Shown: positions 23,440-36,694, counted from the first letter of the stretch. The stretch is DNA of 64,000 bases from Ephemerocybe angulata (GCA_013368325.1 JAACJK010000016.1:124001-188000), one strand, 5' to 3'. Numbers and translations are program-made. The notes: a model not told the origin generated them from the sequence alone.

Positions 23440-23901
23440 GTATCATTAATTGATCATCATAACTGTGGTAAAGCTTAGTGTGACATGTGACATGTCACAC
23501 GATGTAAATATATATAAGGCTCCTGTTACAAATGATCCCATCTTCCCATCCTTGCCTTGACTACCACTTGCTACCCACTTCTCTACAGCTGATGGTCCGC
23601 TGGGCCCCAGCTGGGGGTTGCCTCAGAGACACATACGACTTGGCCCGCTGGAGCCTCGCTTGTCGGATTGTTGGACGGCTTTCCCGTCTCTGACATCAAC
23701 CCCTTCCAAAGTTTTAATTCACTTTTTCCCCTTCATTTCACTTCTCTACAGCTGATGGTCCGCTGGGCCCCAGCTGGGGGTTGCCTCAGAGACACATACG
23801 ACTTGGCCCGCTGGAGCCTCGCTTGTCGGATTGTTGGACGGCTTTCCCGTCTCTGACATCAACCCCTTCCAAAGCTTTCATTCAGTTTATTTTCTTCCAT
23901 T
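23440..23901 (+). repeat. LTR-like promoter sequence followed by a 163-bp tandem duplication
   Basis: A TATATATAAGG box near 23510 precedes a 163-bp unit at 23576-23738 that repeats at 23739 to about 23901 with few changes. The unit begins CACTTCTCTACAGCTGATGG and ends AACCCCTTCCAAAG plus a pyrimidine-rich stretch. It may be the remnant of an LTR of the decayed gag element upstream, but no matching LTR was found near 21 kb. Confidence 0.55.
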
Positions 23902-24186
23902 GGCGAGTCTCGATTGAAAAGGACCGATACAGGGCATAGTGAGATTGCATAGGGTACGCATTAGTGATGGAAGGCACTGTGAGCGCACTCGTGATAATTA
24001 AGAGATAAACTGCTGGGGATAGTGCTGGTGTAGAGAGACAAGTCGCAGTGTACACGTGTATGACAGAGTAACGACATTCGGCGAGCGAATGGATATCAAG
24101 TTTCAACACAGATGGATTGCCGGTAAAAAAGCATGCAACAATATAGTCGCAGGCACGCTATGTTGGTTGCGAGAGCGTGATTCCTT

Positions 24187-24302
24187 TCGTGGGAGTGACC
24201 TTACTCGTGAGAGCGTGACCTTACTCGCGGGAGTGACTTCACTCGGGGGAGCGTGACTTCACTCATGGGGGCGTGATTTCACTCGCGGGAGCATGATCTT
24301 AT
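24187..24302 (-). repeat. GCGAGTAA minisatellite, array 1 (inverted)
   Basis: About six degenerate units of the form GGAGCGTGACTTCACTCGCG. Read on the minus strand they give the CGCGAGTAA-GTCACGCTCC unit of the arrays at 25640 and 34466. Confidence 0.7.
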
Positions 24303-24849
24303 GTGGAGGACCCAGTCGGGCTGCGTCTCAATCAGCGAGGCGCTCGCTAAGGCACCGAGGTCCCGATTACGCAGGCGCGCGCCTATAAGGGCGTGCTAGA
24401 TCGTCGCGCCGGTTTGCATCCCTCAGCACGCTCGAATTGTTCGTGACCCCCATTAGGACCCCGGTTCATCGTAGGGACGTACTGTACCGACTCCTTCCAT
24501 AGCACCCCCGATTTACCTACTAAAAGGACGAAGCCGTAGAGTAGCTTTTCTCTTCGTGTTGTGTTCACCCCGAGTTCCCGCATTTCGACTCCGTTTCTCG
24601 TTGTTTCCCTCTCTGTCCGCTATCTCGCCAGCAATCTATTCGTTAGATGGGAATAAAATTCCACTCTGAATTAACTCGCTCCGTTGTTTAACAGATGTCC
24701 TGAATCTCTAGGACAGCCCCACTCCGAGATATCCAAGCAGCTCTCCGGAGCCTGTCATCGATGAAATAACAATGGCTGCACCGATATATACGAATTACAT
24801 AACAGAAAAATCTGTGAAGGGGTATAGACCGAGTAAGAGCGCAAGGTGC

Positions 24850-27800
24850 ACCCTTGGCAAGGAGCGAGAGTCGCTGCAGCTGCGCGAATACTCATCGTGA
24901 TGCCCCAATGTTCCGCTGTCTTCATCTGAAGCAGTTATTGTGCAACGAGCGCTCAGGGAAGGCTCGCGTCGTCATCGCTATTCATAGTATTAATAGAAAG
25001 CCTGGAATTGAATGGAACTTACCAAGCCCCGAAGTAATGACAGAATTGATCCTGGAGAATGGGGGTGACAGACACACCCTATAAGGGTGTCTAGATTCCT
25101 TGAAACTCGACAAGAAGCTCGCATTGTGGTGTATTCGGAATTAAACGGAGAATGAGGTTGGATGATGCTTGCGATTGCGCCGAAGATAGAAATGGATCCG
25201 GTGAACGAAATTCTGTCGCAGTATTATTGAGTAATGACGAGTGGAGGAAGGCATGCCAAGGGGCTACAAGAGTGGAATGATAATTGGATAGAAGCCTTGT
25301 GGGGTGAGTGCCCGAGCACTCGTGGTATCGACGAGAGGGTGTGCGAGTGCAGCGCGCGCCGAGGCCAAGTAGTGAGCTGACATTCGTCGATTGCGCTGGC
25401 CCCAGGAGTAGGGAGAATGCACTCGCACGCCCGATTGCAGAATTAGGAGATTAATATGATGCATCCTGGACCCGCCATGAGCCTTCGAGATCATGATAAT
25501 CTATTTCCACGGTTAATTGCCCTGACCATTTGAGACTTGAATAAGTGACTGGAAAGTCAGTCTGGGACACACGGGGTGGGGGCCGACAGCCGTAAGTGGC
25601 GTCACACCCTGCGGGTAACACTATTATCAGACTCCTGCAATTGGAATCAGGCTCCCGCGAGTAAGGTTACACCCGCGAGTAATGTCACGCTCCCGCGAGT
25701 AAGGTTACACCCGCGAGTAATGTCACGCTCCCGCGAGTAAGGTTACACCCGCGAGTAAGGTTACACCCGCGAGTAACGTCACGCTCCCGCGAGTAAGTCA
25801 CTCCCGCGAGTAAAGTCACTCCTGCGATTGTCCCGCGAGTAACATCACGGTCCTGCGAATATATTGTTCCACATTGCATGATTAACCTCGATTCCACAAA
25901 GCGAAATTAATAAGTCTAGCCGCGTCCAGCCTACATTTTCGCCAAGGATGCAGTAGTGAAATATATACGCACTGTCACTGTCTGTGTGTTGTCTGGACCT
26001 ACCGCAACCCCGAGAACTTGGCTGCTTGGCTTGGACTCCCTGTTGAGTCCTCATTTCCTTGGACCATTTCTGTGCTTAATTATATTTCTTCCGCTCTCCA
26101 TGCAATGCAAATGACATATAGCAAAGCCATTCAATCGAAGCGAGGCCGCATTTAGGTTGCCTCGCTGCAATCGCACAATGCCAGGTGTCCGTCGTTCAAA
26201 TTCGAGTGGTACTCGCCTGTGCACCCAAACCTCCTTTGTAGGACATGAGATTGTCTCCACCAGTTTCCATGATTTTTGTTTGGTCCTCCGAGGATGTATC
26301 ATGGATGAACATGTTTCAATTTGTGCCGTTGTTTGCTGAATCGGTACGACGAGCGTTGATTTACAAGCTAACTATCTGTCCATTCTTTTTTCTCAGCACC
26401 GGGTAGTTGCCAGGCCTCCCCGTGTTTGCACTAAGATCCCGTGCGTGGGCCCTCAGTCGGATTTCAACCATTCATTGGCTGTCCGATTCTTTATTTGTTC
26501 GAGTTTGTCTTATAATCTAAAGCATGTCCACGGTCCCCAACCTTACCCGTTAAACGTACATAGCTCAGGTCTCACCGTGTTGCGAATGCAGATGACTAAC
26601 TTCAGGATTCAGCGAGTTAAAATTGCCTACAACATGCGCCGGTATGGGCTCAGTCTGTGCACATGTTCCCAAGATGGCCTCCAAGCACACGCACCCACAC
26701 TCGCAGTGCACCGGGCCGCGTGAACACAAATTAAGTGACACAATCACCTCTCCATTCGAGATATACGCTGCGAGTGCAGAATCTCCTATAGGATATGTCC
26801 ACCCACTGACTCCGGGTCGTCGTACACATCAACCTCAACGGGGACACACCACCTTGCCATCACACCGCAGCTCGGTAGGAACAGGTATTCAGGATTACGG
26901 AGTGCGATACATCGGGCTTTTTACACGCAGTCTCCCCGAACGCAAAAAGAGTGACCGTGACCTAAGGAGGCGAATAAGACTTCGCTCTTGCCGTATCCGA
27001 TCCATGAAGACTAATTCCAGCGCCGCAAAATGCATCATCATTAATATGTAACTCAAGCTGAAGTTAAACCAGCACCCGTTGGAGAGCAACGTGAGAGACA
27101 ATTTAAACTCGAAAATGACACCCACTGTGGGCGTGCCATTGTTATACGCACCCATAGCATTAGATACATGCAGTGCTGCTTGCGCTTCCAAGCCTGTGAG
27201 TGTGAGTATTAATATACGGTGCACTCAACGCACGTGTGTACATTGACACTATCTTTGGAACACTATCGTTGGATTTGCAACTGGTTCATATCAAAATATT
27301 AGGTGTCCGGCGATCGAGGTTGGGTCGAGGTGTAAGCACGGAGGGGTCGGCGCAGGCGGGGGTTAAGATGGGAGTACTACAGAGTCGCATAACGAACCCT
27401 GAGATGCGTGAGTCAGTCAAAGATGGTCAGCGCAATCGGAGAATCCGAATCGCCCTACGCAGGGGCGGGATGCATCGATTCAGCATCATCTCGGATGAAG
27501 CTACACGTCGTGAGGCATCGTGCTGTCTCTACATTTGCTATACCTAATTATACCAAATGAGACGAACTGACGGGTGGACGATGAGTCCCGGCAAATTAGC
27601 AAAGCTGTCGCTACGCCGATAATTCTATTATTTCAACGACGGCCTCGACGCTAAAGGCACCTGCGCAAATAGATACTGGCAGACTCTTATAAGCAACAAC
27701 CGAGGGGACACAGAACAGAGAGGCGGTGGACTTACGGATATAGTCGCTCAGATTGGATGTAGTGTACACTGTGAACTGACTTGCTTTAACTACCAACCCT

Positions 27801-27960
27801 GTGCCAATAGTAGCTCTAGAGAGCCGTGCCTTAGCCCTCTCCGTGTACGCGGCGCTCGAGAGCTCGAGATATGAAAGAGGAGGACAAAAGGGAGAGAGAG
27901 ACACACCGGCGAAGGGGATATGAGATGATCGGGTAGCGACAGCGCGACATCCCGCTCCGA
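24850..27960 (+). repeat. Old segmental duplication, block A
   Basis: This stretch matches block B in the same order: 24854-25250 with about 31000-31400, the minisatellite with 34466-34672, 26340-27300 with 34800-35640, and 27300-27960 with 35912-36600. Similarity is moderate, so the event is old. No protein-like frame is shared by the two blocks, and both lead towards or contain copies of the coiled-coil gene family. Confidence 0.65.
25640..25866 (+). repeat. GCGAGTAA minisatellite, array 2
   Basis: About eleven imperfect units alternate between CCCGCGAGTAAGGTTACA and CGCGAGTAATGTCACGCTC. The array ends with CGATTGTCCCGCGAG, a word also ending array 3. Confidence 0.8.
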
Positions 27961-28559
27961 GCTCGGTCGCTATCCTCTATACTTAAGTCGTTCAATGCAG
28001 GTCATGTTCTACGCACATCGCGCCAACGGGACGAAGGTATATAACAAGGCGAACTCATTTACCTCTACAAACATGTTGTCGTGTTCCCTTCCCGTCAGAC
28101 CACCACATCACCATCGTCGTCGTCGCCGCCATGCCCAATCCCACTCACACCGACATACCGTCGCCATTCCATCGCCGTACGCCGTACCCCTGACCATCCA
28201 CCGTCGCCGTACCCATGACCATCCACGTTCGCCGTCGCTTCACGCGTCTCGACTCTCTCGCCCCATCCACCACACCTCCCGATTACGTCCCACCTTCGAC
28301 GTCTCAATCCCTCCCTCAGCCATCCTTCCACCATGCGCCGTCGCTACCAATCCTCTCGCCGCCACCCCTGTTCTCGCCATCTCATCGCGTGCCGATTCTC
28401 TAAGCCCACGCATCGCCGTAGTCTCCTTCTCATCCTCAGCCGTAGTCGTCGTAGTCGGTCGCCATAGTCGCCTCGGCCTGTGTAGTATTCAGTACAGTAC
28501 CCCCACGCGTAGGAGACACGAACGCCATATCATATACTTGGCGCGTAAAGTCCATCAAA

Positions 28560-29330
28560 CAAAAACCACTCACGTTTTACATGCCAACGCTCGAATACGG
28601 TGCAAGCAGGGGCACAGCACACTCTCACCTCCACTGCGCTGATCGCGCTCCGCGCGGCGTTATGCTGCGCTTGACCATTCTCTACAGCGCAAAGACCGCA
28701 CTCACCTGCGCCGTGAGCTCGACGATCTGCTCCTGGGTCTCCTCTGTCGCCACGGTCGTGGTGCTCTTTGAGAGCAACGATGGCGACGGTGCACGGAGGT
28801 TCAACGACGATGATGGGGTAGCGGTGGGTTCAGGGGTATGGGGTCGTCCGGGGTCGGTCTCGTTCCGTTGCTTGAGCTACTCGCGCACCCCCCTGCTCTG
28901 CCTCCGCCTCGCGCCGATCCCGATTCTCCGTCTCCTTCTCCCAAGTTCACCTCTTCTCTCTCGCCCTCCTCCTCGACCGCTTCGAGCTCAGTGGGACAAC
29001 CGTGGAGACACTCCTTATCTTGTCGTCGTCGTCGTCGAAGCCACCCTTTGGTTCCTCCAACTCCTTCTGCCTCGACTCCATCATCTCCCACAACATCTTG
29101 ACCTCCCTCTTTATTGCTTCATGCTCCGCCAGCGTCTCGACTCAGATCTTGTTGACCTGTCCGGCGAGGTTCGACGATGACTCCGGTTTCGGCTGGGTAG
29201 GGCAGTGCCACCGCGATGGTGGGCTGCTGGGCGGCGGGAGTCGAAAACGGCGGCTCTGGGGAAGGAATCGTGCGCGAAGTCATCGTCGTGATGGAACGGT
29301 GCCAAGAACGGGTGATGCCACAGCCAACAC
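28560..29330 (-). pseudogene. Coiled-coil gene family, copy 1
   Basis: Minus-strand pieces follow the family order. The N-terminus begins MTSRTIPSPEPPFSTPAAQQ near 29285, then PYPAETGVIVEP. A glutamate/lysine-rich coiled-coil segment (29100-28840) and an EETQEQIVELTAQVSA piece (28760-28690) follow. Frames shift between the pieces. It is closest to copy 3 (44400-45150). Function unknown. Confidence 0.6.
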
Positions 29331-29440
29331 CAGGACTGATCCTAACCACATGTGGTGAGAACCGTGCACCGCAATCAAGAAACACACGCGCTGCGCCGTC
29401 CTGTAGGCTGTCCCAGAAGGGTCTACGCGGTGCCTCCCCT

Positions 29441-30990
29441 TCCCATTAAAAAGCCCCTCCTCCAGCGCACTCCCTTCCCTTCGCTCCCGCTGCCCTTAAA
29501 TCGCTTCGATCCGCCGACCTTTCCTTTTTTTCTGCTCGTTTTTTTACTCACGTATACCATACGTATATAATGATCGTACCCGAATAGACCCTGAATTGTG
29601 CACACAGAAGCCCCGAGACTGCCGCTTAGAGTTGCGGACCCATTAACTTGAAGAATCACAATGGGTACCTCTGGTTTACCTCGGAGAATTACGCTCGCAT
29701 TTCGTTGCGCCTCTTAAGTCATATCACTGGAGCTCAACGTGCCGTGAGTCCAGTTCATACACAGTTCGTGTGTACTACAGAATCAGAGTCTAGTGGTGGA
29801 AATATTCCAGCTCACTTGTAATAAATCGGCTTGAGCGAAAATATGGCAAATGAGATGATAGCATTACCCCAAGCGACCTAGAGTGAGACTTTTGAGTCTC
29901 CGGTTTGTACAGGTTGCTGCGCTCGTCTCGCAACTTACAGCACACAAAGCCCCGAGTCTCTCGATTATCGATCGTACTATTCCAGTCTCGCATAAATACG
30001 GTTCAATACGCTCGGGTCGTAGGCCTCACATGCTCAAGTGCTGAATACTGCGACTATACATACCATCAATCGACTTTTCCCGTCAAATAAGATTTGATAT
30101 ACTGAATAATTAATTATGAGTTAAATCTACAAATTGAGCCGTAGTCCCAACTCGACGCTATACTCTGGTTGCGTGCGGAAGGCTTTAGAACTTAGGTCAG
30201 ACCCCGGAGGTGTCAGCCTTCAGATAATTAGAGTCAAAGATGGCGCGAATGCCACATCTCCTCACGGGCGACAATTGAAAGCCTCTGATTGGCTGGCCGG
30301 TTCTTTAATTGTCTGTGTTGGTTTAAATAGTCCGCATTGGGAACGAAGCTTGTCATCCGTTTGGTCGACGCATGGGTGGTCGGCTGAGCCGTTCGCGACT
30401 CGGGAGTTGGATTTGTGGAATCACAGACCACGGCGAGAGGATGGGAGGTGACGACGGTTGACTGAAGTACGTGAGACGGAGATGTTGAACGGACGCGTGC
30501 CCTGAGCACATAATAGTGTGGTGGTAAATTAAATGGGTGGTAACGGGGATGAGACTGTATATTCGGTGTGAGACAGCCTGGATCTAAGCTTGAATGTGGC
30601 ATTATGCGCGGGTCCGTATACGCTGGTTACTCGAAAATCCCTAGGATGATAATGTGGCTTGGCGTACGAGACACAGGCCTTTCAATATTTACCACGCTTC
30701 TCACTTTAGAGAAGGTCAAGCAATGTGCAAATGCTTATCCCTACTGCATATATACTCTACATGTCTGTATTCACTCGCTGCGTTGTATTCACCTAACGAT
30801 ATTCGCGTCGAAGAGGTCCCCATCCCCAGATAATGTAGGCTTTGTGAGGCGTGCATAACTTACTCCCCTGATGCAAGTGAACCCGCCAGAGTTCTCCATC
30901 CCGACGATGCTATCGTCAAAGTCCAGGTACATACAGAACACACACTCTTCAAGGAGCTCGATTAGCGCTGATGACGTTGTTGTCAGAGAG
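29441..30990. other. No gene recognised
   Basis: No protein-like frame was found. A GGCTGGCCGGTTCTTTAATTG block near 30289 recurs in diverged form at about 26465, 32870 (inverted) and 34925, so at least part is dispersed repeat. Confidence 0.45.
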
Positions 30991-32139
30991 TGGCGTCAGC
31001 CCTTGGAAAGAGAGAGATAGACGCTGCAGCTGCACAAATACTCCTCTTGATGACTGTATGTTCCGCCATCTTTATGTGAAGCAGCTAAAGGATCGCGTTG
31101 TCATCGCCATTTTTATGATTAATAGAAAGCCTGAGATTTAATGGAACTCACCAAGCCCGATGTAATGACAAAAATGATTACAGAGTATGGGTGACAGAGA
31201 TAGGTCAGGTGTCTGGATAATGCCATGGTACTCGAAATGACGCTCGATTCGGGGGATGTGGGACCTTGAAGGGCGGAGCGAAGTTGTATTATCCCTGTGA
31301 TTGCGCCGATGCAATACTGTAGTAATAAAAGTGAAATGCGGCAAGCGAAATTCTGGGAAGAGATCAGGTGAGTTGTGAGGGAGGAGAGGTGGAGGGTATA
31401 GCGGTGCCGTCGAACTGAACTATTCGCGAACTTCAATTCGCGAGCTGTCGCGCTGGGACGATCTTGAAGTGCGCGAGAATCCTGGAGTCGTCGTGTATTT
31501 GCGTCGGGGCAACAAAATCTATTCCGTTGAGTAGGATGCACCAATTCAGAAATTTTATGAGATTAGATTGAGAACGTAACGGCGTGCTGGTGCCAGTCGT
31601 AGGTTTAAGCACGGATTGTACCAATATGGCGTCGCGCATTTGTGCCGAGGCAATAGGAACGATTCCTGCGTGTAGGGTTTTGTGAATAGAGACTGTTAAA
31701 GTAATGACGACCATTGCGAGCGCACACATAATGAATGGGGAACAGACACGTACAAGACCCTGAGCTGCCCAAGTGAGCCGAAGAGAGTCAGCGGAATCGG
31801 AGAATCCGAATCGCACCATGCAGGGGAGAGATATTTATTTATCATTATATCGGACGCGGATACATGTCGTGAGGGCTCGCGTTACCTCTCCCTTTACTAT
31901 TATCTCACTCTTATTACGCGAGGAGGGACAGAGATACCCTTAAGCACAGAAATGGTCTAGAGAAATTACCTGTGTCCAGGGGGTTCAAGCACACGAGTAA
32001 AGTAGTCTTTATCGCGGTGAGGCCGTTTCATTATTGACAGGGAGCATGGCGTTAACTGCAGAATGGATTGGAGAAACGGAGTCCCGTGGGTACCGTTTAC
32101 CTACCACCTTCGCTTCATGCAGTCCAAAGACCCTGTAGA

Positions 32140-32660
32140 CTCGATGAAGGCTCGGGCACCTGTGCATAAACGCCGATCATCTCTACCCGCCGTGTTCTTC
32201 AATGTCCTGATAGTACTCTGTGCGGAGGTGGGCTGCGGCTTGAGCATGCTCGTCAGCGCAGTGATCGCACTCACCTGAGCCGTGAGCTGCACAATCTGTT
32301 TCCGGATCTCTGCCATCGCGACGACGGTAGTGGTATGCGAGAACGGCGGTGGTGACGGCGCACATAGTTCGACGATGATCATGGGTGAAGAGGAGTTCAG
32401 GTGTATGGGGTCGTCCGAGGTCGGACTCGTTCCGTCGCTTGAGCACTACGTGCCCGCCTTCTCTTCCACTGCCTCGCGACAACCACGATCCCGCAACTCA
32501 GCACTGCTTTTGCAAGTCCATCGCCTCGCTCTCAGCCTCCTCTTCAATCGACTCGAGCTTGTATGGGACGACAGCGAAGACACTCCTTGCATCGAGATCA
32601 TTGTCCCGCCCCTCGACTACTCCAACACGTTAGCAGTGGGGATTCGCAGCACCGTGAGAG
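32140..32660 (-). pseudogene. Coiled-coil gene family, copy 2
   Basis: Minus-strand frames include LKRRNESDLGRPHTPE (compare ERRNETK and RGRPHTPE in copy 5), then a piece equivalent to IQEQIVQLTAQ and ALTSTLEAQ. Pieces are in different frames with gaps, so it is a relic. Confidence 0.55.
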
Positions 32661-34465
32661 CTATGTACTGCCAACGTGTCGTTTGAGCCCGTGGACTTAC
32701 CTACGCCTTATGCCGTTGTTCCACTGAAAATTAAAAATGTACCATAGGTGTGGACTTCACCCCGGACTGGTGGTACACAGAACCTCGCCGCTGGAATAAA
32801 CTGAAGCTAGGTACCCGCAGAGGGTAGTCTTCCCCTTTTGTATTATAAAATAAACCTAGACAAATAAAGAATCGGCCAGCCAATGAAAGTTCAAACCTCC
32901 CATCGCGCAGTGTGCAGTGATGTGCCATTATCCCATGTGGCAGTTCAAAAGTGCACACAGTGACACGCGACCGCTCAGGCCCCGTGCCATCTATTTGTTT
33001 TATTCCGTACAAGAGCTGACCTCGCTTCGCTTCGGTAAAGAGTATAGCGTCAAAACAGGCATTAGGTCAGGACTGCGGATGTCAGAGATTGCTCACAGGT
33101 TGAAACTAGGGTACTATTTGGGTAGCGAGCTGCGAATGCGACCGGTCCAAAGTGAACGCAATGGCCCGGTATCTCCAAATTCACGCGATGTTGTCAGATG
33201 TAAGCAGGTCCAAGCCTTGGGACACAAAAATTGACAGAGAAATCCGTAACAAAAAGGCAATAAACAGCGGAACGGAACCTGGCAGAACATATAAGAGAAA
33301 TACTTACACGACGAGAGATACGAAGTGAAAGGCTAGAGGCAAACAGAGGCAAACGAACTCGCGAGTTTCTTTAATATATGGGTAATTACTCATATTTCAC
33401 CCGTCTCACGCTCTTATAATGGCCCCTCGCCACGTCACTTCCTGCTCTCTTATAAACCGCCGCTACATACGATCCATCCACAGCGAGCTCGTTGTCGAGC
33501 TCATATGCCTCAGCTTTCTGCCGTTGACAACGAAATACCCTGGTTGACGGCTTCCCACCACTACCAAACCATCAAAACTCCTTGCCGTCGGTAACGAGCT
33601 TGTCTCCTTGCATTTCTCGTCGTCCACGCTCGATGTTCCCTTGTTGACGAGGTTGGGCCTCATCCCTTTATTGACTCAGCAACTTACCCCGTTCCTTCTC
33701 AGGGTACAGCCGTGATGGTGTGGTATGGCTTCAAGCACCACAGTTGGTACGTACTTTAGGGCTCTTCATTTGATATGATATATTCTAGCAGAACGACGGC
33801 GTTGAGAGCGACCGGAGCTAGTCATTCAATGCCTGGAGGTTATCATGTTTGACCTCGCACCGGCATCAGTGGCGGTCGCATCCAGCAAGTGCCTGGTGTA
33901 CCTGTTTTCCGCGGTACGTCACATTTGTCTCCTTTTTCGCGCTGCTCATTATCGCACGCGCTTTTTTCCACGTGCCGAAGGTCTCCCGGACATCTTGTAA
34001 GTCATCCCCCGCAAGCAGCGCGCGTAGATATTGCTTAACCCTGGACAGTAAAGTCTGCATTCGCGTCCCCATCCCAGACATATCATACGTAGCCCGTTAC
34101 TAAACCATTGAGACCTAGCCACTGCGTTGCGTTGGACGGGGGAAGCAAGAGGAACACGGAATCATCAGAGGGAGGTCTGATGCAGTGTGGTGATACAACA
34201 GTCGGCCATGTACGCGGCCCTGGACGTGATGGGCAATGGCCGGGATGGGAGATGGGCACTGACAAGTGTGTTAGTACCATTGTGTCACAATCTCTGGCAG
34301 TCGCTAGGCGTATTTCTTGCCCAGGTCATGTATCCATACGTCTATCATCATCAAACCCGGCCGCTTTAATATCTCATTATCATGTTTAATGTCGCACAGA
34401 GGTGAGTTCCTTTGGTTATGGTGTGGGGCGCATGGTGGGCGTTGGGGTTTAGCGGACAGGGTAAA

Positions 34466-34672
34466 TCCTGCGAGTAATATCACGCTCCCGCGAGTAAGTC
34501 ACTCCCGCGAGTAACATCACGCTCCCGCGAGTAAGTCACTCCCGCGAGTAACATCACGCTCCCGCGAGTAAGTCACTCCCGCGAGTCACGTTCCCGCGAG
34601 TAATGTCAGTCCCGCGACTAACGTCACGCTCCCGCGAGTAATGTCACTTCCGTGATTGTCCCGGGACTTACA
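34466..34672 (+). repeat. GCGAGTAA minisatellite, array 3
   Basis: About ten units of CCCGCGAGTAA with GTCACTC or CATCACGCTC spacers, in a higher-order ABAB pattern for the first six. It lies at the position in block B that corresponds to array 2 in block A. Confidence 0.8.
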
Positions 34673-35631
34673 AGTAACCGTGCCGTAGTTAAAGCTGTAC
34701 GCCCTAATATTTCTGTGTCTTAACGTTGAGTTCAGATCAGCGAGGTAAATGAGATACATGACATCGTCACTCCATCAGTTTTGTTCTGGCTGACTCCGTA
34801 TCACAAGCGTTCATTTACAAGCTAACAATTAATCGAAACCTGTCTATCTATCTAGCCCTTTTGTTAGACGCCGGGTAGTCGCCAATATCCCGTGCGTGGG
34901 CCCTCAGTCAGCTACATTTAATTGGCTGGCCGATTCTTTGTTTGTCAGGGTTTGTCTAAATACAAGTGTAGGCGGCAAGTCGGGTACCGGTTGAACGTAC
35001 GATGACTTACTTCTGGATTCAGCGACATAAAATTGCCCATAACAAGCGCCTGTTTGTTTTGAGTCCATGTAAATGTGCCCCAGGTGGCCAGTGGACTACA
35101 ACAGCATCTAAACACACGCACCCACACTCGGGCATGTCAGCGGCACACCTGCATCCCTTTATTTCCTGCGTGAACCTCCAAAGCATTACACCTGCGGCCT
35201 GCCCGAATTTAAAGTAAGTGACACAATCACCTCTAAATCGCGATATACTGCGAGTGCAGACTCTCCTGTAGGAGTTGTCCATCCACTGAGTCAGACTAGA
35301 AGCACACATTGACGGGCGAAACTATTTACGTCCAACTTGCCACCAGACAGTAGGGACTGGGTCACGGAGTGCGATACATCGAAGATTTCTTACACATTGT
35401 GAAGCAGAGAGGCGCGTGGATAAGACTTGCTCTTTGAATGACCATCCTTAGGCGAGAGACAATTTAAATTCGACAATGACACCAATGGATGGATATGTTT
35501 GGCTATGTTCGATACATGCGGGACTCGTTGCGCTTGCTATCCTGTGAGTGTCGTTATACGGTACACTCAATGCACTTGTGTACACTATCTTGGATTTGCA
35601 CCTCGTTCATATCAAAAGATTAGACGACCCG

Positions 35632-35911
35632 TGTTGGGATTCGACGCGCTGCGTCGTTGGCGCTGCGGCGCTCGATCTAAGTCTGGATATTTGTCGTTGT
35701 TCTCTGTGTTGTATTTTCTCCGTTACTTTCATGTTCTCTAAGTTCTCTATTGTCCTTTGGAAGGACTTCCATACTTCTTTACTTCTTATTTATCCTTCAT
35801 CTTTCCTTCGGAGTATTATTGGAACTATTTACTTGTATTTATACGATGTATAGTTACTGTGAATTATCATCGGTTTTACCTTTCTCTCAGTTGCTGCGCA
35901 TAACTGTAACA
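35632..35911 (+). mobile_element. Solo LTR (copia-type), 280 bp
   Basis: It starts TGTTGGGATTCG and ends CTGTAACA, with short inverted ends (TGTT/AACA). It is flanked by a perfect 5-bp duplication, ACCCG (35627-35631 and 35912-35916). The homologous segment in block A (about 27300-27320) lacks it and runs straight through the site. No internal retroelement sequence is present, as expected after LTR-LTR recombination. Confidence 0.85.
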
Positions 35912-36694
35912 ACCCGTGATCGACGTGTAAGCATGGAGGGGTCCGCACTGGCGGGGGGTTAAGATGGGGGTACTAGAGATATAGGTTTGTACAAGGGACC
36001 CTGGGCTATGCGAGTGAGTCCAAGATGATCAGCGCAATCGAATGAGACTTGACGGGTGGACGATAAGTCCAGGCAAATGAAAAAAGCTGTCGCCACGGCT
36101 GTAAATCCATTCCAAAACTGGCACGGTTTCAACTACGGCTTCAAACAGACATAGAACAGACAGGACCTGGCCTTAGGGATATCAAGATAGCAGTAAATAC
36201 TCTGGATGTTGGATTTGACCGAGTGTACATGAACTGTCCTTCTACAACTACCACTCTTCTCCGATTGTACTTGGAGGACCATGCACTCGGCCTGCCTGTT
36301 GAATTGTGGCGTTGAGTCGCGCGATGAGAGAGGAAAGCAAATCTATACGCAGGAGTAGAGTGCGCCGTCGTAGTATGAAGAGGGAAGAGCTGGCTACGAT
36401 GTGTCTACCTAGCGTACGCCGGCTCGGCCATGCGGTGCACGCAATCGCCTCGATCCGCATGGGAGTCTGGCATCTAATCTAATCTAAGCGCAGGCCATGA
36501 ACGATCTCCACAGAATGTATAGGCGCACGAGAGCTTGAGATAGAATGATAGAGGGAGGAAAGAGAAGGACACAAGCGAGAGAGACTCCCTACATCCCTCC
36601 CTCACCGTCTTAGTCTCCAACCTCTCCTCTAGAATTCCTCGACCGCTCTCCAAGCCCGAGACAAGTGGGGTATGGAGCGGTGGATCGATGGCGG

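Larger units (their letters stand above)
31000..36600 (+). repeat. Old segmental duplication, block B, with insertions
   Basis: This is the partner of 24850-27960, longer because of extra material between about 31860 and 34460 (including coiled-coil copy 2) and a solo LTR at 35632-35911. Within it, about 33000-33400 also resembles 39030-39380. No gene other than the listed pseudogene is recognised. Confidence 0.6.

Noticed and set aside
24302..24440. tRNA or other structured RNA gene
   Set aside because: No A and B box pair with an acceptor stem could be found here or elsewhere in the window.
24302..24700. Possible solo LTR starting TGTGGAGGACC
   Set aside because: It has a TATA-like CCTATAAGG and could end in TTTAACA, but no target duplication matches and no second copy is seen.
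24187..34672. CRISPR-like arrays
   Set aside because: The regularly spaced GCGAGTAA units are minisatellites without unique spacers, and the genome is fungal.
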